A stretch of 52,105 nucleotides of DNA from Dactylosporangium siamense (GTDB taxonomy: Bacteria; Actinomycetota; Actinomycetes; Mycobacteriales; Micromonosporaceae). Every line of letters starts with the position of its first letter. Position 1 is the stretch's first letter. Below the pieces are notes generated by a model. It was not told the origin of the DNA. It did not search any database and saw only the letters and a list, made by a program, of their open reading frames with translations. The position numbers were made by a program, and so were the translations under genes. The stretch lies in NCBI RefSeq assembly GCF_016862795.1, contig NZ_BONQ01000185.1:1-52105 (forward strand). The letters run 5' to 3'. Positions 8,716-17,144 of this stretch are shown here, in pieces.

Positions 8716-8747
8716 CGCCCGTCCTGGCGGACACGCCAGGACGGGCG
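8716..8747. terminator. Bidirectional stem-loop terminator
   Basis: A perfect 14-bp stem (8716-8729 with 8734-8747) and a GACA loop sit between the stop of the cyclase-like gene and the stop of the convergent deacetylase. There is no clear U-tract, which is common for actinobacterial terminators. Confidence 0.75.
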
Positions 8748-8756
8748 CGGGTCATC

Positions 8757-9812
8757 TCATACCGTGCAGGTCAGCGTGGGTACGGAGTTCGTGCCGTTCC
8801 AGGTGCCGGTGAAGCCGAACGAGGTCGTGCCGCCGGCCGGGACGGTGCCGTTGTAGGACGCGTTCGTCACCGTGATCGTGGCGCCGGACGCGCTCAACGT
8901 GCCGTTCCACAGCTGGGTGATCGTCTGGCCGTTGGCGAACGTCCATCTCACCGTCCACCGCGAGATGGCGGCGGTCCCGGCGGTCACCGTGACCTGGGCC
9001 TGGAATCCGCCCTGCCACGGGTTGGTGATGGCGTACGTCGCCGAGCAGGCCCCACCCGCCGGCGGCGGTGAGCTGGGCGGCGGCGAGCTGGGCGGTGGCG
9101 GGCTGCTGGGCGGTGGGGTGGTCGGGTTGGTCCCGTCCGGGGCGACCGCCCGGCCGGTCTGCGGGGAGATCATGCCCGCGCACAGGTTGCGCGACGCCAG
9201 GCCCTGGGCGATGCGCGGGATCGCGGCGACCGTGTTGGCCGGCCAGTCGTGCATGAGGATGATCTGGCCGTTGGTGAGGCGGGCGTTGGCCTGGACGATC
9301 GCGTCGACGCTGGCGTTGTTCCAGTCGCCGGAGTCGACGTCCCAGATGATCTGGGTCAGGCCGTAGCGGGACAGGACCGACTGCAGGGTGCCGTTGGTCT
9401 CGCCGTACGGCGGCCGGAAGAGCTTCGGGGTGCCGCCCCCGGCGTTAGCGATGGCCTGCTGGGTGCGCGAGACCTCGGAGTCGATCTGGGACTGGCTCTG
9501 CTGGGTCAGGTGCGGGTGGGTGTAGCTGTGGTTGCCGACCCACATGCCGGCGCTCACCTGCGCGCGGACCTGGGACGGGTACTGCGCGGCGTACTGACCC
9601 TCGTTGAACATCGTGGCGCGCAGGCCGTTCTGGCGCAGCGCGTTGAGCAGGTTGCCGGTGTTGTTGCCCGGGCCGTCGTCGAACGTGAGCCCGACATAGC
9701 CGTTGCAGGTCGCGGCGCTCGCCGGGGTGGCGGCCGTGACGACGAACGTGGTGAGGGCCGCGGCCGCCGATACGGCGGCAGCGGTGGCGAGCAGACGGTT
9801 CCGCAGGTTCAT
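8757..9812 (-). CDS. Secreted CE4 polysaccharide deacetylase with C-terminal CBM2
   Basis: 351 residues; the ATG is preceded by GAGGAGG. A signal peptide (about 1-33, ending ASA-A) leads into a NodB/CE4 domain with TFDDGP at 43-48, metal His residues in NHSYTH (H95, H99), RPPYG at 133-137 and ILMHDW at 185-190. These residues bind the metal and remove N- or O-acetyl groups from chitin-, peptidoglycan- or xylan-like polymers. A Pro/Ser linker (about 225-254) joins a CBM2 module (about 256-351) with conserved aromatic residues and terminal Cys, which binds crystalline cellulose or chitin. The binding module favours a role in plant or fungal wall degradation, such as acetylxylan esterase or chitin deacetylase, rather than self-wall remodelling. 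Confidence 0.9.
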   Translation of the reverse strand: MNLRNRLLATAAAVSAAAALTTFVVTAATPASAATCNGYVGLTFDDGPGNNTGNLLNALRQNGLRATMFNEGQYAAQYPSQVRAQVSAGMWVGNHSYTHPHLTQQSQSQIDSEVSRTQQAIANAGGGTPKLFRPPYGETNGTLQSVLSRYGLTQIIWDVDSGDWNNASVDAIVQANARLTNGQIILMHDWPANTVAAIPRIAQGLASRNLCAGMISPQTGRAVAPDGTNPTTPPPSSPPPPSSPPPSSPPPAGGACSATYAITNPWQGGFQAQVTVTAGTAAISRWTVRWTFANGQTITQLWNGTLSASGATITVTNASYNGTVPAGGTTSFGFTGTWNGTNSVPTLTCTV

Positions 9813-10121
9813 GGTGCGCGCGTTCCTCCTCAACAGGGCAGCATGCGACAACCCGGTCGGCGGCCGGGGTTGACGGATGTCGATGGCGCCAGTATTAGGC
9901 GGTTGTCGCGGCGGAGTCAAAGCTTTCGAAACCCCGCGGTGCCGCGCCGGCGGGCGGATCGGGGCCGGTGCGGCGGGGACGGAATCGTTGCGCACGGCGG
10001 TGAAATGCCTTGCCGCGACTCGTGATTCGAGCGGCCGATAGCACATTTTCCGCAACCGGCTGTCCGCCGTGCAACTTTCACGACCGGCCCGTGGGTCAGG
10101 CTCGCCCAACGACGCCCGGAC
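9813..10121. promoter_or_regulatory. Intergenic region upstream of the CBM2 deacetylase
   Basis: This 309-bp gap must hold the promoter of the minus-strand deacetylase. The ribosome binding site GAGGAGG is clear just outside its ATG. I see no convincing operator, repeat or small gene. Confidence 0.3.
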
Positions 10122-10361
10122 GTGGACGTCGGGGGAGATCTGGAAGTTCTCACCGGCTGGACCACCCGGTTCGGTCTCGCCGGCGGCCAGGCCATCAGCA
10201 GCCTCTGGAGCGGCGTCAACACCGGCACCACCGGCAACGTCAGCGTCCGCAACGCCGTCTACAACGGCACCCTCGGCCCGAACGCCACCACGACGTTCGG
10301 GTTCACCGCCACCGGCGCCAGCTCGCCGACGCCCAGCGGCATCACCTGCACCAGCCCGTGA
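10122..10361 (+). pseudogene. Remnant of a CBM2 carbohydrate-binding module
   Basis: The reading frame encodes the C-terminal two thirds of a CBM2 module: GWTTRF, GQAISSLWSG, VRNAVYNGTLGPNATTTFGFTATG and a terminal ITC. The start of the module, any enzyme domain and a signal peptide are missing, and no good ribosome binding site precedes it. It is on the opposite strand from the CBM2 of the neighbouring deacetylase and is not a close copy of it. It is best read as the 3' end of a deleted secreted glycoside hydrolase gene. Confidence 0.6.
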
Positions 10362-10404
10362 CCGCCGCGCGAAGCGCGTCCACGACGGACTTGAGGAGAC
10401 CAGG

Positions 10405-10563
10405 ATGACCGGTCCCCGTGCCAGCGTGCGATCGTTCTGCGGTTTCGCCGCGGTGCTCGCTCAGGTGACGCTGGTCCAGGCCGGATACTTGGCGGTGCGC
10501 CCGTCGCCGGAGGAGCGGCCGCGGGCCCGGCGCAGCACCCACGGCAGGACGTGCTGGCGGTAG
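10405..10563 (+). pseudogene. Possible truncated start of a secreted protein
   Basis: A good GAGGAG ribosome binding site precedes an ATG, and the frame begins like a signal peptide (MTGPRASVRSFCGFAAVLAQ) but runs antisense into the SGNH hydrolase gene and stops after 52 codons. It may be the surviving 5' end of a gene lost with the CBM2 remnant just upstream. It could equally be chance sequence. Confidence 0.25.
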
Positions 10564-11204
10564 TACCGCGCCTGGACGATCAGCCCGTGCGACCCGGCGT
10601 GGCTGTCGTCGATGCGGTGCTCGGCGTCCGCCACGCCGAGGGCGGCCAGGACGAACCCCGCGACGCGGCGGTGGCCGGCGGCGTTGAGGTGCAGCCGGTC
10701 CGCCGACCAGTACCCGGCCCGGCGCAGTTCGGCGTCGCCGAAGCAGTCGACGAACAGCACGCCGTGGCGCTCGGTCAGGTCCCGCACCGCCTCCGTGAGC
10801 TGCGCGGCGCGGCGGCGCAGCACCCGCCCGAGCGGCAGGTGGTCCGACGGGTCGGCGCCGCTGAGGACCATGATGCGGACGCCGGCCGCGGTGCAGCGCT
10901 CGACCGCCCCTTCGATGAGCCGCACGAGGTGTGCCAGGTCCGCGTTGCGGCGCATCATGTCGTTGCCGCCGCCGTTGAGCGAGACCAGCGTCGGCGGCGG
11001 CGACATCGCCAGGGCGGCGTCCAGCTGCGTGGTCACGATCGGCTCCAGCAGCCGCCCCCGGATCGCCAGGTTGGCATACTGCCAGCTCGGGTCGTCGGCG
11101 ATGAGCGCGGCCGCGACCAGGTCGGCCCAACCGCGGGGCGTGCCGTCCGCCCGCTCGTCACCCATGCCTTCGCTGAAGCTGTCGCCGATCGCCACGTAGC
11201 GCAT
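10461..11204 (-). CDS. SGNH/GDSL-family hydrolase
   Basis: 247 residues, no signal peptide. Block I GDSFSEG at 7-13 carries the nucleophile Ser9; the NGGGND block supplies the oxyanion Gly/Asn; DRLHLN near 170 supplies the catalytic Asp and His. These are the hallmark residues of SGNH esterases/lipases acting on ester bonds of lipids, acyl-coenzymes or acylated sugars. The length suits the single-domain cytosolic type. It lies 42 bp after the NmrA-like gene on the same strand and could be co-transcribed with it. The substrate cannot be inferred. Confidence 0.88.
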   Translation of the reverse strand: MRYVAIGDSFSEGMGDERADGTPRGWADLVAAALIADDPSWQYANLAIRGRLLEPIVTTQLDAALAMSPPPTLVSLNGGGNDMMRRNADLAHLVRLIEGAVERCTAAGVRIMVLSGADPSDHLPLGRVLRRRAAQLTEAVRDLTERHGVLFVDCFGDAELRRAGYWSADRLHLNAAGHRRVAGFVLAALGVADAEHRIDDSHAGSHGLIVQARYYRQHVLPWVLRRARGRSSGDGRTAKYPAWTSVT

Positions 11205-11246
11205 GCGCCCGACGATACCGAGTCGATCTCCGCAGCTGGGGTCAGG

Positions 11247-12122
11247 TCATCGAGCTGTGGGCAACGTCGCGGTCATCGCGGTGAGGACCGCGCGGGCCCG
11301 GACGGCGGGACGGCCGATGACGGTCTCGAGGGTCGGGTCGGTGACGGCGAACTCGCCCCGGCGGGCGGCGCGGAACAGGCCCAGGGTGAAGTCGGCGGCC
11401 TGCGGTGGCATGCCGCGCTCGACCGCGCCCGCCTTCCACTCCTCGTCGTCCACGACGACCCGGACGACGGTGCGTCCCGTGAGGTCGCTGAGGATGCCGG
11501 CCACGGCCTCGAAGTCCAGCAGCTCGGGCGCGGTCAGCGGGGCGGTGACGCCGTCGAGGACGCCGCCGCGCGCCAGTGCGACCGCGGCCACCTCCGCCAG
11601 GTCGGCGTGATCGGTCCAGGACACCGGGCCGTCCTGGGGCGCGACGAGCCGGCCGGTCTCCAGGGCCGCGCCGATGTAGTGGCCGAGGGTGCTGGTGTAG
11701 AACCCGTTGCGCAGGGCGGTGAAGGGGATGGCCTGCCCGGCGAGGTGCTCCTCGGTCAGGGCGTGCGTGGCCTGCGGCGCGAACAGTGAGTCCTTCGACG
11801 CGGCCTGGTGGCTCGTGTACAGGACGCGCTTCGCCCCCGCGGCGCACGCGGCGTCGACGGCGGCGATGTTGGCCGCGACCGCGCCGGCACCGCGGATCGA
11901 GGCGGAGACGACCAGCACCTGGCTGGCGCCCTCGAACGCGTGCCGGAGCGTGGCGGGATCGGTGAAGTCGCCGGCCCGGACGCGGACGCCGCGCTCGGCG
12001 AGCGCCGCCGCCTTCCCGACGTCGCGGACGCTGACGCCCACGGTGTCGGCGGGGACCCGCTCCAGCAGCCGGGCGACGATCTGCGATCCGAGGTGACCGG
12101 TGGCTCCCGTGACGATGATCAT
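11247..12122 (-). CDS. NmrA-like NAD(P)-binding oxidoreductase or redox sensor
   Basis: 291 residues; the ATG follows GAGGAG, which rules out the longer upstream frame. The N-terminus MIIVTGATGHLGSQIV carries the GxxGxxG dinucleotide motif of atypical short-chain dehydrogenases. It lacks the usual YxxxK pair in a clear form, as in the NmrA/QOR2-type subfamily, which includes quinone reductases and redox-sensing proteins. It is divergent from a TetR regulator with an 81-bp shared promoter, a common arrangement in which the TetR protein controls the reductase in response to a small toxic or quinone-like molecule. Confidence 0.85.
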   Translation of the reverse strand: MIIVTGATGHLGSQIVARLLERVPADTVGVSVRDVGKAAALAERGVRVRAGDFTDPATLRHAFEGASQVLVVSASIRGAGAVAANIAAVDAACAAGAKRVLYTSHQAASKDSLFAPQATHALTEEHLAGQAIPFTALRNGFYTSTLGHYIGAALETGRLVAPQDGPVSWTDHADLAEVAAVALARGGVLDGVTAPLTAPELLDFEAVAGILSDLTGRTVVRVVVDDEEWKAGAVERGMPPQAADFTLGLFRAARRGEFAVTDPTLETVIGRPAVRARAVLTAMTATLPTAR

Positions 12123-12132
12123 GAGACTCCTC

Positions 12133-12181
12133 GTTTCCGTTGATATGCCTGAGACGTTATCAGTGATTTTCCAACGGAAAC
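12133..12181. promoter_or_regulatory. Inverted repeat operator candidate between the NmrA-like gene and tetR
   Basis: GTTTCCGTTG at 12133-12142 is repeated exactly as its reverse complement CAACGGAAAC at 12172-12181, with a 29-bp spacer. The spacer and flank are AT-rich against the local background and also contain GTTATC twice. This is a likely binding region for the TetR regulator that starts at 12204. Confidence 0.5.
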
Positions 12182-12203
12182 CAGATTCTGTTATCTTTGA
12201 TAC

Positions 12204-12914
12204 ATGGAGCAGGTGCAGATGCGGACGGCCGTCCTCGACGCGGCCGCGCGGTTGCTGGTCGAGCACGGCGCACGCGGGGTGACGACCCGGGCCGTGGCCC
12301 AGGCGGCCGGCATGCAGGCCCCGACCATCTACCGGCTGTTCGGCGACAAGGACGGGCTCATCGACGCCCTCGCCGAGCACGTCATGGCGACCTACGTCGC
12401 CGGCAAGTCGGTCTCGGTGGCGGAGGGCAGCGGCGACCCGGTGGCCGACCTGCGCGCCGGGTGGCGGCTGCACGTCGAGTTCGGGCTGGCCAACCCGGAG
12501 CTGTACGCGCTGCTCAACACCCCGGGCCGCGGTGCGCTCTCACCGGCGACGGCCGCCGGCATCGAGGTGCTGCGGACCCTGGTGCGGCGGCTCGCCGCCG
12601 CGGGCCTCCTGCGCGTCGACGAGCGGCGGGCCGTGGCGATGATCCATGCCGCCGGCACCGGCACCGTCCTCGCCCTGCTGGGCATGCCCGCGGCGATGCG
12701 GGACCCCGGCCTGGCGGACGTGATGTTCGGCGCCGTCGCCGACCGGATCCTCACGGCCGCACCCTCGGTGACGGGCGACACCACCACGACCACGGTCACG
12801 GTCGCGTTCGCCACCGTGGTGCCCGACCTGCCCGGGCTCTCCGCCGCCGAGCGGGCCCTGATGGCGGAGTGGCTCACCCGCTCCCTCGATGATGCGCGGC
12901 CCCCGCGAAGCTGA
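12204..12914 (+). CDS. TetR-family transcriptional regulator
   Basis: 236 residues. The N-terminal HTH is typical (AAARLLVEHGARGVTTRAVAQAAG, then APTIYRLFGDKDGLIDALAEHV), followed by a helical ligand-binding domain. The start codon is only a few bases after an AT-rich GTTATCTTTGATAC element, so the message may be leaderless or nearly so. It is divergent from the NmrA-like gene and most likely represses it and itself. Near the C-terminus there is a run of four Thr codons (DTTTTTVTV), a small low-complexity insertion. Confidence 0.9.
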   Translation: MEQVQMRTAVLDAAARLLVEHGARGVTTRAVAQAAGMQAPTIYRLFGDKDGLIDALAEHVMATYVAGKSVSVAEGSGDPVADLRAGWRLHVEFGLANPELYALLNTPGRGALSPATAAGIEVLRTLVRRLAAAGLLRVDERRAVAMIHAAGTGTVLALLGMPAAMRDPGLADVMFGAVADRILTAAPSVTGDTTTTTVTVAFATVVPDLPGLSAAERALMAEWLTRSLDDARPPRS

Positions 12915-13165
12915 GGGCGGTCTCACTCGACACGATCATGGCCGGTCGTCGTTCACCCCGGGCAGGCGATCCGGAGTTGCCGCAATTGCCGCAGGCGCCC
13001 GGTCGCTGGAGTCACACCGTCGGGTGAAGGCGGCGACGGCGGTGTGGGGGCGCGGGGTGAGGCCGGCGCGGTCGCGAGGTGAACGCGGTGGGAGATTCAG
13101 CAACGCCCTTCGATCTGGCATTGCTTCCCGCGCTTTCGGCGGCGGGTCGCTCCTAAGCTGGCGCG
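12915..13165. other. Gene-free stretch before the MatA-like gene
   Basis: This 251-bp gap separates tetR from the next plus-strand gene. It is GC-rich and I see no convincing gene, terminator hairpin or operator in it. Confidence 0.3.
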
Positions 13166-13666
13166 GTGCTCGTGAATGCCCCGGCCGCCGGTGCGGCGGA
13201 CGACACCACCATCGCCGCCGGCGAGGTGTCAGCACCTGTCTTCGTCGATGCCACGGGTCGTCGTGGACGGCGGATCCGAGTCGTCTTCCATCTGTTCGGT
13301 GGAGCGGCGTTGGCCTATGCGGTGCTGGTCCTGACCGCCGCGCTCCTCGTCACCGGCCCGCTGGACCTGCTGTCGCTGCCGGCGCCGGCGCCGGCGCCGT
13401 CCACGTCCGCGCCCACGAGGGCGCCGGCCGGCAAGAACACGCCGACGCCCGGGCAGGCCGGCAAGCGCAACCCCGGCCGCAACCCCACGCCCGTCGTGGC
13501 CAGCGCGTCCGTCGGGCCGCGTGGCTCCGTGACCGTCGCGCCGTCGCCCGAGCCGTCACCGCCGGAGGCCTCCGTGTCGCCGTCGGGCCCATCGACCGGG
13601 CCGAGCACGTCCGCCACGCCGCAGCAGCCGGAGCAGAGCCCCACCGCCGAGGCGGGCCCGGCGTGA
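13166..13666 (+). CDS. Small Pro/Ser-rich single-pass membrane protein, MatA-like position
   Basis: 166 residues from a GTG; a second GTG two codons later is equally possible, and neither has a strong ribosome binding site. A cytoplasmic N-terminus with RRGRRIR precedes one membrane helix (about 43-70), then a long extracellular tail rich in Pro, Ala, Ser and Thr without a fold I recognise. Its TGA overlaps the GTG of the deacetylase/glycosyltransferase gene, so the two are translationally coupled. In Streptomyces a small membrane protein gene precedes the similar matB; by position this may be a MatA-like partner, but sequence identity to MatA is not something I can verify here. Confidence 0.6.
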   Translation: MLVNAPAAGAADDTTIAAGEVSAPVFVDATGRRGRRIRVVFHLFGGAALAYAVLVLTAALLVTGPLDLLSLPAPAPAPSTSAPTRAPAGKNTPTPGQAGKRNPGRNPTPVVASASVGPRGSVTVAPSPEPSPPEASVSPSGPSTGPSTSATPQQPEQSPTAEAGPA

Positions 13667-15840
13667 CCCGGGCGCGGGGTCGGGTGTCGTTCGGCCGGCT
13701 GATCTTCGGGGCGATCGCGCTGAGCGTGCTGGTCGGCGCGCTGCTGGTCGAGGCCTACGCCAATGCCGAGTTCCACCCCGATCACACCGCGAAACCCGGG
13801 CAGCGCAGCAAGGTGCCGGCCGAGGTCATCGATGGTGGCCCGATCATCGACACCCGCACCGCGACGGTGCGCTCCTACCGGCTGCCGGCCCGCACCATCG
13901 CCCTCACCTTCGACGACGGCCCGGACCCGCGGTGGACGCCGCGGGTTGTGGAGGTGCTGCGCCGGCACCACGTCAACGCCACGTTCTTCGTCGTCGGGTC
14001 CCAGGTGATCCGGCACCCGGAGATCGTCACGGCGCTCGCCCGGGCCGGCGACGAGATCGGTGTCCACACCTTCACGCACCCGCGACTCGACCGCCTGCCA
14101 CAGTGGCAGCGCGAGCTGGAGTACTCCCAGACCCAGCTCGCCATCGTGCACGCCACCGGCACCAAGTCGGCGCTGCTGCGGCTGCCGTACACCTCCAGCG
14201 CCCGTGCCGTCGACGACACCCAGTGGCCGCTGATCCGGGAGGCCGGCCGGCTCGGCTACCTGTCGATCATGGCGGACACGGACAGCCGGGACTGGAGCGG
14301 TCCCGGCGTCGACGCGATCATCGCCGGCGCGACTCCGCCGGGCGACTCGGGCGCGATCGTGCCCATGCACGACGGCGGCGGCGACCGCGCGCAGACCGTC
14401 GCGGCGCTGGACCGGTTCATTCCCATGATGCAGCGGCGCGGCTACACCTTCACCACGGTGTCGCAGGGCCTGGCGCGCACGCTCGCGGGACACGCGGTCG
14501 TCGTCGGCGCGCCGACGGGCGCGGCCGACAAGCGGCGCGCATTCGCACTGGCCACGGCCGTCGTGCTGGCGGACTGGGTGACGGCCGCCTTCCGCGTGCT
14601 GTTCCTGGCCGCCGGCGTGCTGACGATCGCCCGTACCGTGGCGATGCTCCTGCTCGCGGGCCGGCACGCGCGGCGACGGCGGGCCGCGTCGTGGCGGTGG
14701 GGCCCGCCGGTGCGCCTGCCGGTGTCGGTGATCGTGCCGGCCTACAACGAGAAGGAGGGGATCGAGGCCGCGGTGCGGTCCCTGGCCGGCGGCGACCACC
14801 CCGGTGGGATCGAGGTGGTGGTCGTCGATGACGGCTCGACCGACGGCACGGCGGCGCTGGTGGAGGCGATGCGATTACCGAACGTGCGGGTGGTGCGGAT
14901 CCCCAACGGCGGCAAGCCGAACGCGCTGAACGTCGGGGTGGCGATGGCCCAGCACGACCTGATCGTCATGGTCGACGGTGACACCGTCTTCGAACCCGAC
15001 TCGATCCGGCATCTGGTGCAGCCGTTCGCCGACGCCTTCGTCGGCGCGGTGGCGGGCAACGTCAAGGTCGGCAACCGCCGGTCGATCGTGGCCCGTTGGC
15101 AGCACATCGAATACGTCATCGGGTTCAACCTGGACCGCCGGCTCTACGACACCCTGCGCTGCATGCCGACCATCCCGGGCGCGATCGGCGCGTTCCGCCG
15201 CGAGGCGCTGCAGGACATCGGCGGGATCAGCCACGAAACTCTCGCCGAGGACACCGACGCCACCATGGCGCTGTGCCGCGTCGGCTGGCGCGTCGTCTAC
15301 GAGGAACGCGCCCGCGCCTGGACCGAGGCGCCGGCCACCCTGCGGCAGCTGTGGTTGCAGCGCTACCGCTGGAGCTACGGCACCATGCAGGCGATGTGGA
15401 AGCACCGCCGGGCGATGCTCGACCGTGGCCCGTCAGGCCGGTTCGGCCGGGTCGGTCTGCCCCTGGTCGGGTTCTTCGGCATCGCGCTGCCGCTGCTCGC
15501 CCCGCTCATCGACATCATGTTCGTGTACGGCCTGTGCTTCTCCAGCCGGATGGTCACCACCGTCGCCTGGCTGGTCATGTTCGCCGTGCAGGTCCTCACC
15601 GCCGTCGTCGCCTTCCGCCTCGACAAGGAGCGGCTCCGCGCCCTGTGGGTCCTGCCGCTGCAGCAGATCGCCTACCGCCAGCTCATGTACATCGTGCTCC
15701 TACAGTCCCTCGGCACCGCCCTCACCGGCGCCCGGCTGCGCTGGCACAAGCTGCACCGGTCGGGCTCCGCCGCCGCGGCCGCCCCGGTGCTTCCGGTGGC
15801 GCCCGCGGACGCCCGCACGGCGGCGTTGCGCACCGGTTGA
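13663..15840 (+). CDS. Bifunctional polysaccharide deacetylase / family 2 glycosyltransferase (MatB-like)
   Basis: 725 residues from a GTG in the GTGA overlap. After a membrane anchor (about 10-30) comes an extracellular CE4 domain: TFDDGPD at 82-88, HTFTHP at 135-140, LRLPYT near 172-177. A membrane segment near 295-335 leads to a cytosolic GT2 domain: SVIVPAYNE, DDGSTDG from 389, DGD at 438-440, EDTD at 529-532 and QRYRW at 566-570. Several helices follow at the C-terminus. This is the D, D, D, QxxRW set of processive synthases. Together they would polymerise and partly deacetylate an N-acetylglucosamine-type polymer, as for the poly-beta-1,6-GlcNAc made by MatAB in Streptomyces, which drives pellet aggregation and adhesion. 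The exact linkage is inference. Confidence 0.88.
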   Translation: MTRARGRVSFGRLIFGAIALSVLVGALLVEAYANAEFHPDHTAKPGQRSKVPAEVIDGGPIIDTRTATVRSYRLPARTIALTFDDGPDPRWTPRVVEVLRRHHVNATFFVVGSQVIRHPEIVTALARAGDEIGVHTFTHPRLDRLPQWQRELEYSQTQLAIVHATGTKSALLRLPYTSSARAVDDTQWPLIREAGRLGYLSIMADTDSRDWSGPGVDAIIAGATPPGDSGAIVPMHDGGGDRAQTVAALDRFIPMMQRRGYTFTTVSQGLARTLAGHAVVVGAPTGAADKRRAFALATAVVLADWVTAAFRVLFLAAGVLTIARTVAMLLLAGRHARRRRAASWRWGPPVRLPVSVIVPAYNEKEGIEAAVRSLAGGDHPGGIEVVVVDDGSTDGTAALVEAMRLPNVRVVRIPNGGKPNALNVGVAMAQHDLIVMVDGDTVFEPDSIRHLVQPFADAFVGAVAGNVKVGNRRSIVARWQHIEYVIGFNLDRRLYDTLRCMPTIPGAIGAFRREALQDIGGISHETLAEDTDATMALCRVGWRVVYEERARAWTEAPATLRQLWLQRYRWSYGTMQAMWKHRRAMLDRGPSGRFGRVGLPLVGFFGIALPLLAPLIDIMFVYGLCFSSRMVTTVAWLVMFAVQVLTAVVAFRLDKERLRALWVLPLQQIAYRQLMYIVLLQSLGTALTGARLRWHKLHRSGSAAAAAPVLPVAPADARTAALRTG

Positions 15841-15909
15841 CGCTCTTGACCAGATTCATGCCATATGCCAGACGTGATAGCATTTTCGTGTTACGGCTGG
15901 GAGAACGGG

Positions 15910-17136
15910 ATGAACCTTCGCCTGCATGAACGCGATCGCGATCGCGACGGCGTCGCACCGTCGGCGAGGCGGTGGCTGTCGGTCGGCAGTGCGGGCACCC
16001 GGGCCAGCACCGTCGGCCACGACGCGGGGCGCCAGGCCGCGCTCGAGGCGATCACCGGCGAGGACCCGCGTCTCCTGGTCGTCTTCTGCGCCAACACTCC
16101 CGACCCCGCGGCGGTGCTGGCCGGCATCGCCGAGGTCGCTCCGGGCGTGCCGCTGATCGGGTGTTCCTCGACGGTGGCCATCGATCCGGACGGTCCGCGG
16201 TGGGACGGCGTGGTCGTCACCGCGCTCGGCGGGGCCGGCCTCTCGGCTGCGACCGGTGCCGGACGGGACGCGGCCGCGGGACTGCAGGAGGCGGGCGCGG
16301 CGGCGGCCGCCGGCGCGACCGACCTGGCCGAGCGCGCGCACCATGTCCTGGTGCTGCTGACCGATGGTCAGGTCCTGAACCAGGAACGGATCCTCGCCGG
16401 CGCCTACAGCGTGGTGGGTGCGAGCATGCCGTACGTGGGCGGCGCGGCCAGCCCGGACACCGCGTTCGGCGGCACCTACGAGCTGTTCGGGACGGAAGTC
16501 CTCACCGGCGGTGTGGTGGGTGCCGCGATCCAGTCGGACGGGCCGTTCGGAGGAGCCGTCGGGCACGGCTGGCGCAGGGTCGGCGCACCCATGATCGTCA
16601 CGCACAGCGCGGGCGGGGACATCTACACGCTCGACGAGCAGCCGGCGCGCGGCGCGTACCTGGACCGCCTGGGCGCTCCCGGGGACGCCTACACGGATCC
16701 GGACGCGTTCATGGCCTTCGTTCGCACCCGGCCCATCGGCATCCGCCGCCGGAGCGGTCTGGAGATCCGCGACATCGGCTCGGACCGCTTCGTCGCCGGA
16801 GAGCCCTGGCTGCGCTCCCTGGGCGAGGTGCCGGAGGGCGGGGTGATCTGGCTGATGGAAGGCGACGCCGAATCCGGGCTGGACGCGGCCGGGGACGCCT
16901 GCCAGAAGGCGGTGGCCGCGGTGGGTCAGCCCCGCCCGCTCGGGCTGCTCGCCTTCGACTGCATCGCTCGCCGACAACTGCTGGGCGAGGAGCGCTCCGG
17001 GGCCTCGGTCGGGCGCATGCGCGAGCGGGCGGGCGGTGCGCCCGTCGCCGGCTTCTACACCTGGGGAGAGTGGGCCCGGCTCCGCGGCATCACCGGATAC
17101 CACAACATGACGCTCGTCCTGCTCGCGGTCGGCTGA
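15910..17136 (+). CDS. FIST-domain signalling protein
   Basis: About 408 residues from the ATG at 15910, chosen because GGGAG lies just upstream; another ATG at 15865 would add 15 residues. The sequence has a FIST_N region (LLVVFCANTPDPAAVLAGIAEVAPGVPLIGCSST, split over about 55-95) and a FIST_C region towards the end (GLLAFDCIARRQLLG, then GFYTWGEWARLRGITGYHNMTLVLLA). FIST domains are sensory input modules thought to bind small ligands such as amino acids. No output domain is attached. Its stop is only 9 bp from the stop of a convergent histidine kinase, which suggests a functional link but not co-transcription. Confidence 0.88.
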   Translation: MNLRLHERDRDRDGVAPSARRWLSVGSAGTRASTVGHDAGRQAALEAITGEDPRLLVVFCANTPDPAAVLAGIAEVAPGVPLIGCSSTVAIDPDGPRWDGVVVTALGGAGLSAATGAGRDAAAGLQEAGAAAAAGATDLAERAHHVLVLLTDGQVLNQERILAGAYSVVGASMPYVGGAASPDTAFGGTYELFGTEVLTGGVVGAAIQSDGPFGGAVGHGWRRVGAPMIVTHSAGGDIYTLDEQPARGAYLDRLGAPGDAYTDPDAFMAFVRTRPIGIRRRSGLEIRDIGSDRFVAGEPWLRSLGEVPEGGVIWLMEGDAESGLDAAGDACQKAVAAVGQPRPLGLLAFDCIARRQLLGEERSGASVGRMRERAGGAPVAGFYTWGEWARLRGITGYHNMTLVLLAVG

Positions 17137-17144
17137 CGTGGTGC

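Noticed and set aside
12133-12181. Resemblance of the NmrA/TetR repeat (GTTTCCG) to the IclR operator at 48858-48876
   Set aside because: Only the seven-base half site is shared; spacing is completely different and the regulators belong to different families.
15865-15909. Upstream ATG as start of the FIST protein
   Set aside because: The ATG at 15910 has a better ribosome binding site and the extra 15 residues (VIAFSCYGWENG and neighbours) do not look like part of the FIST fold.
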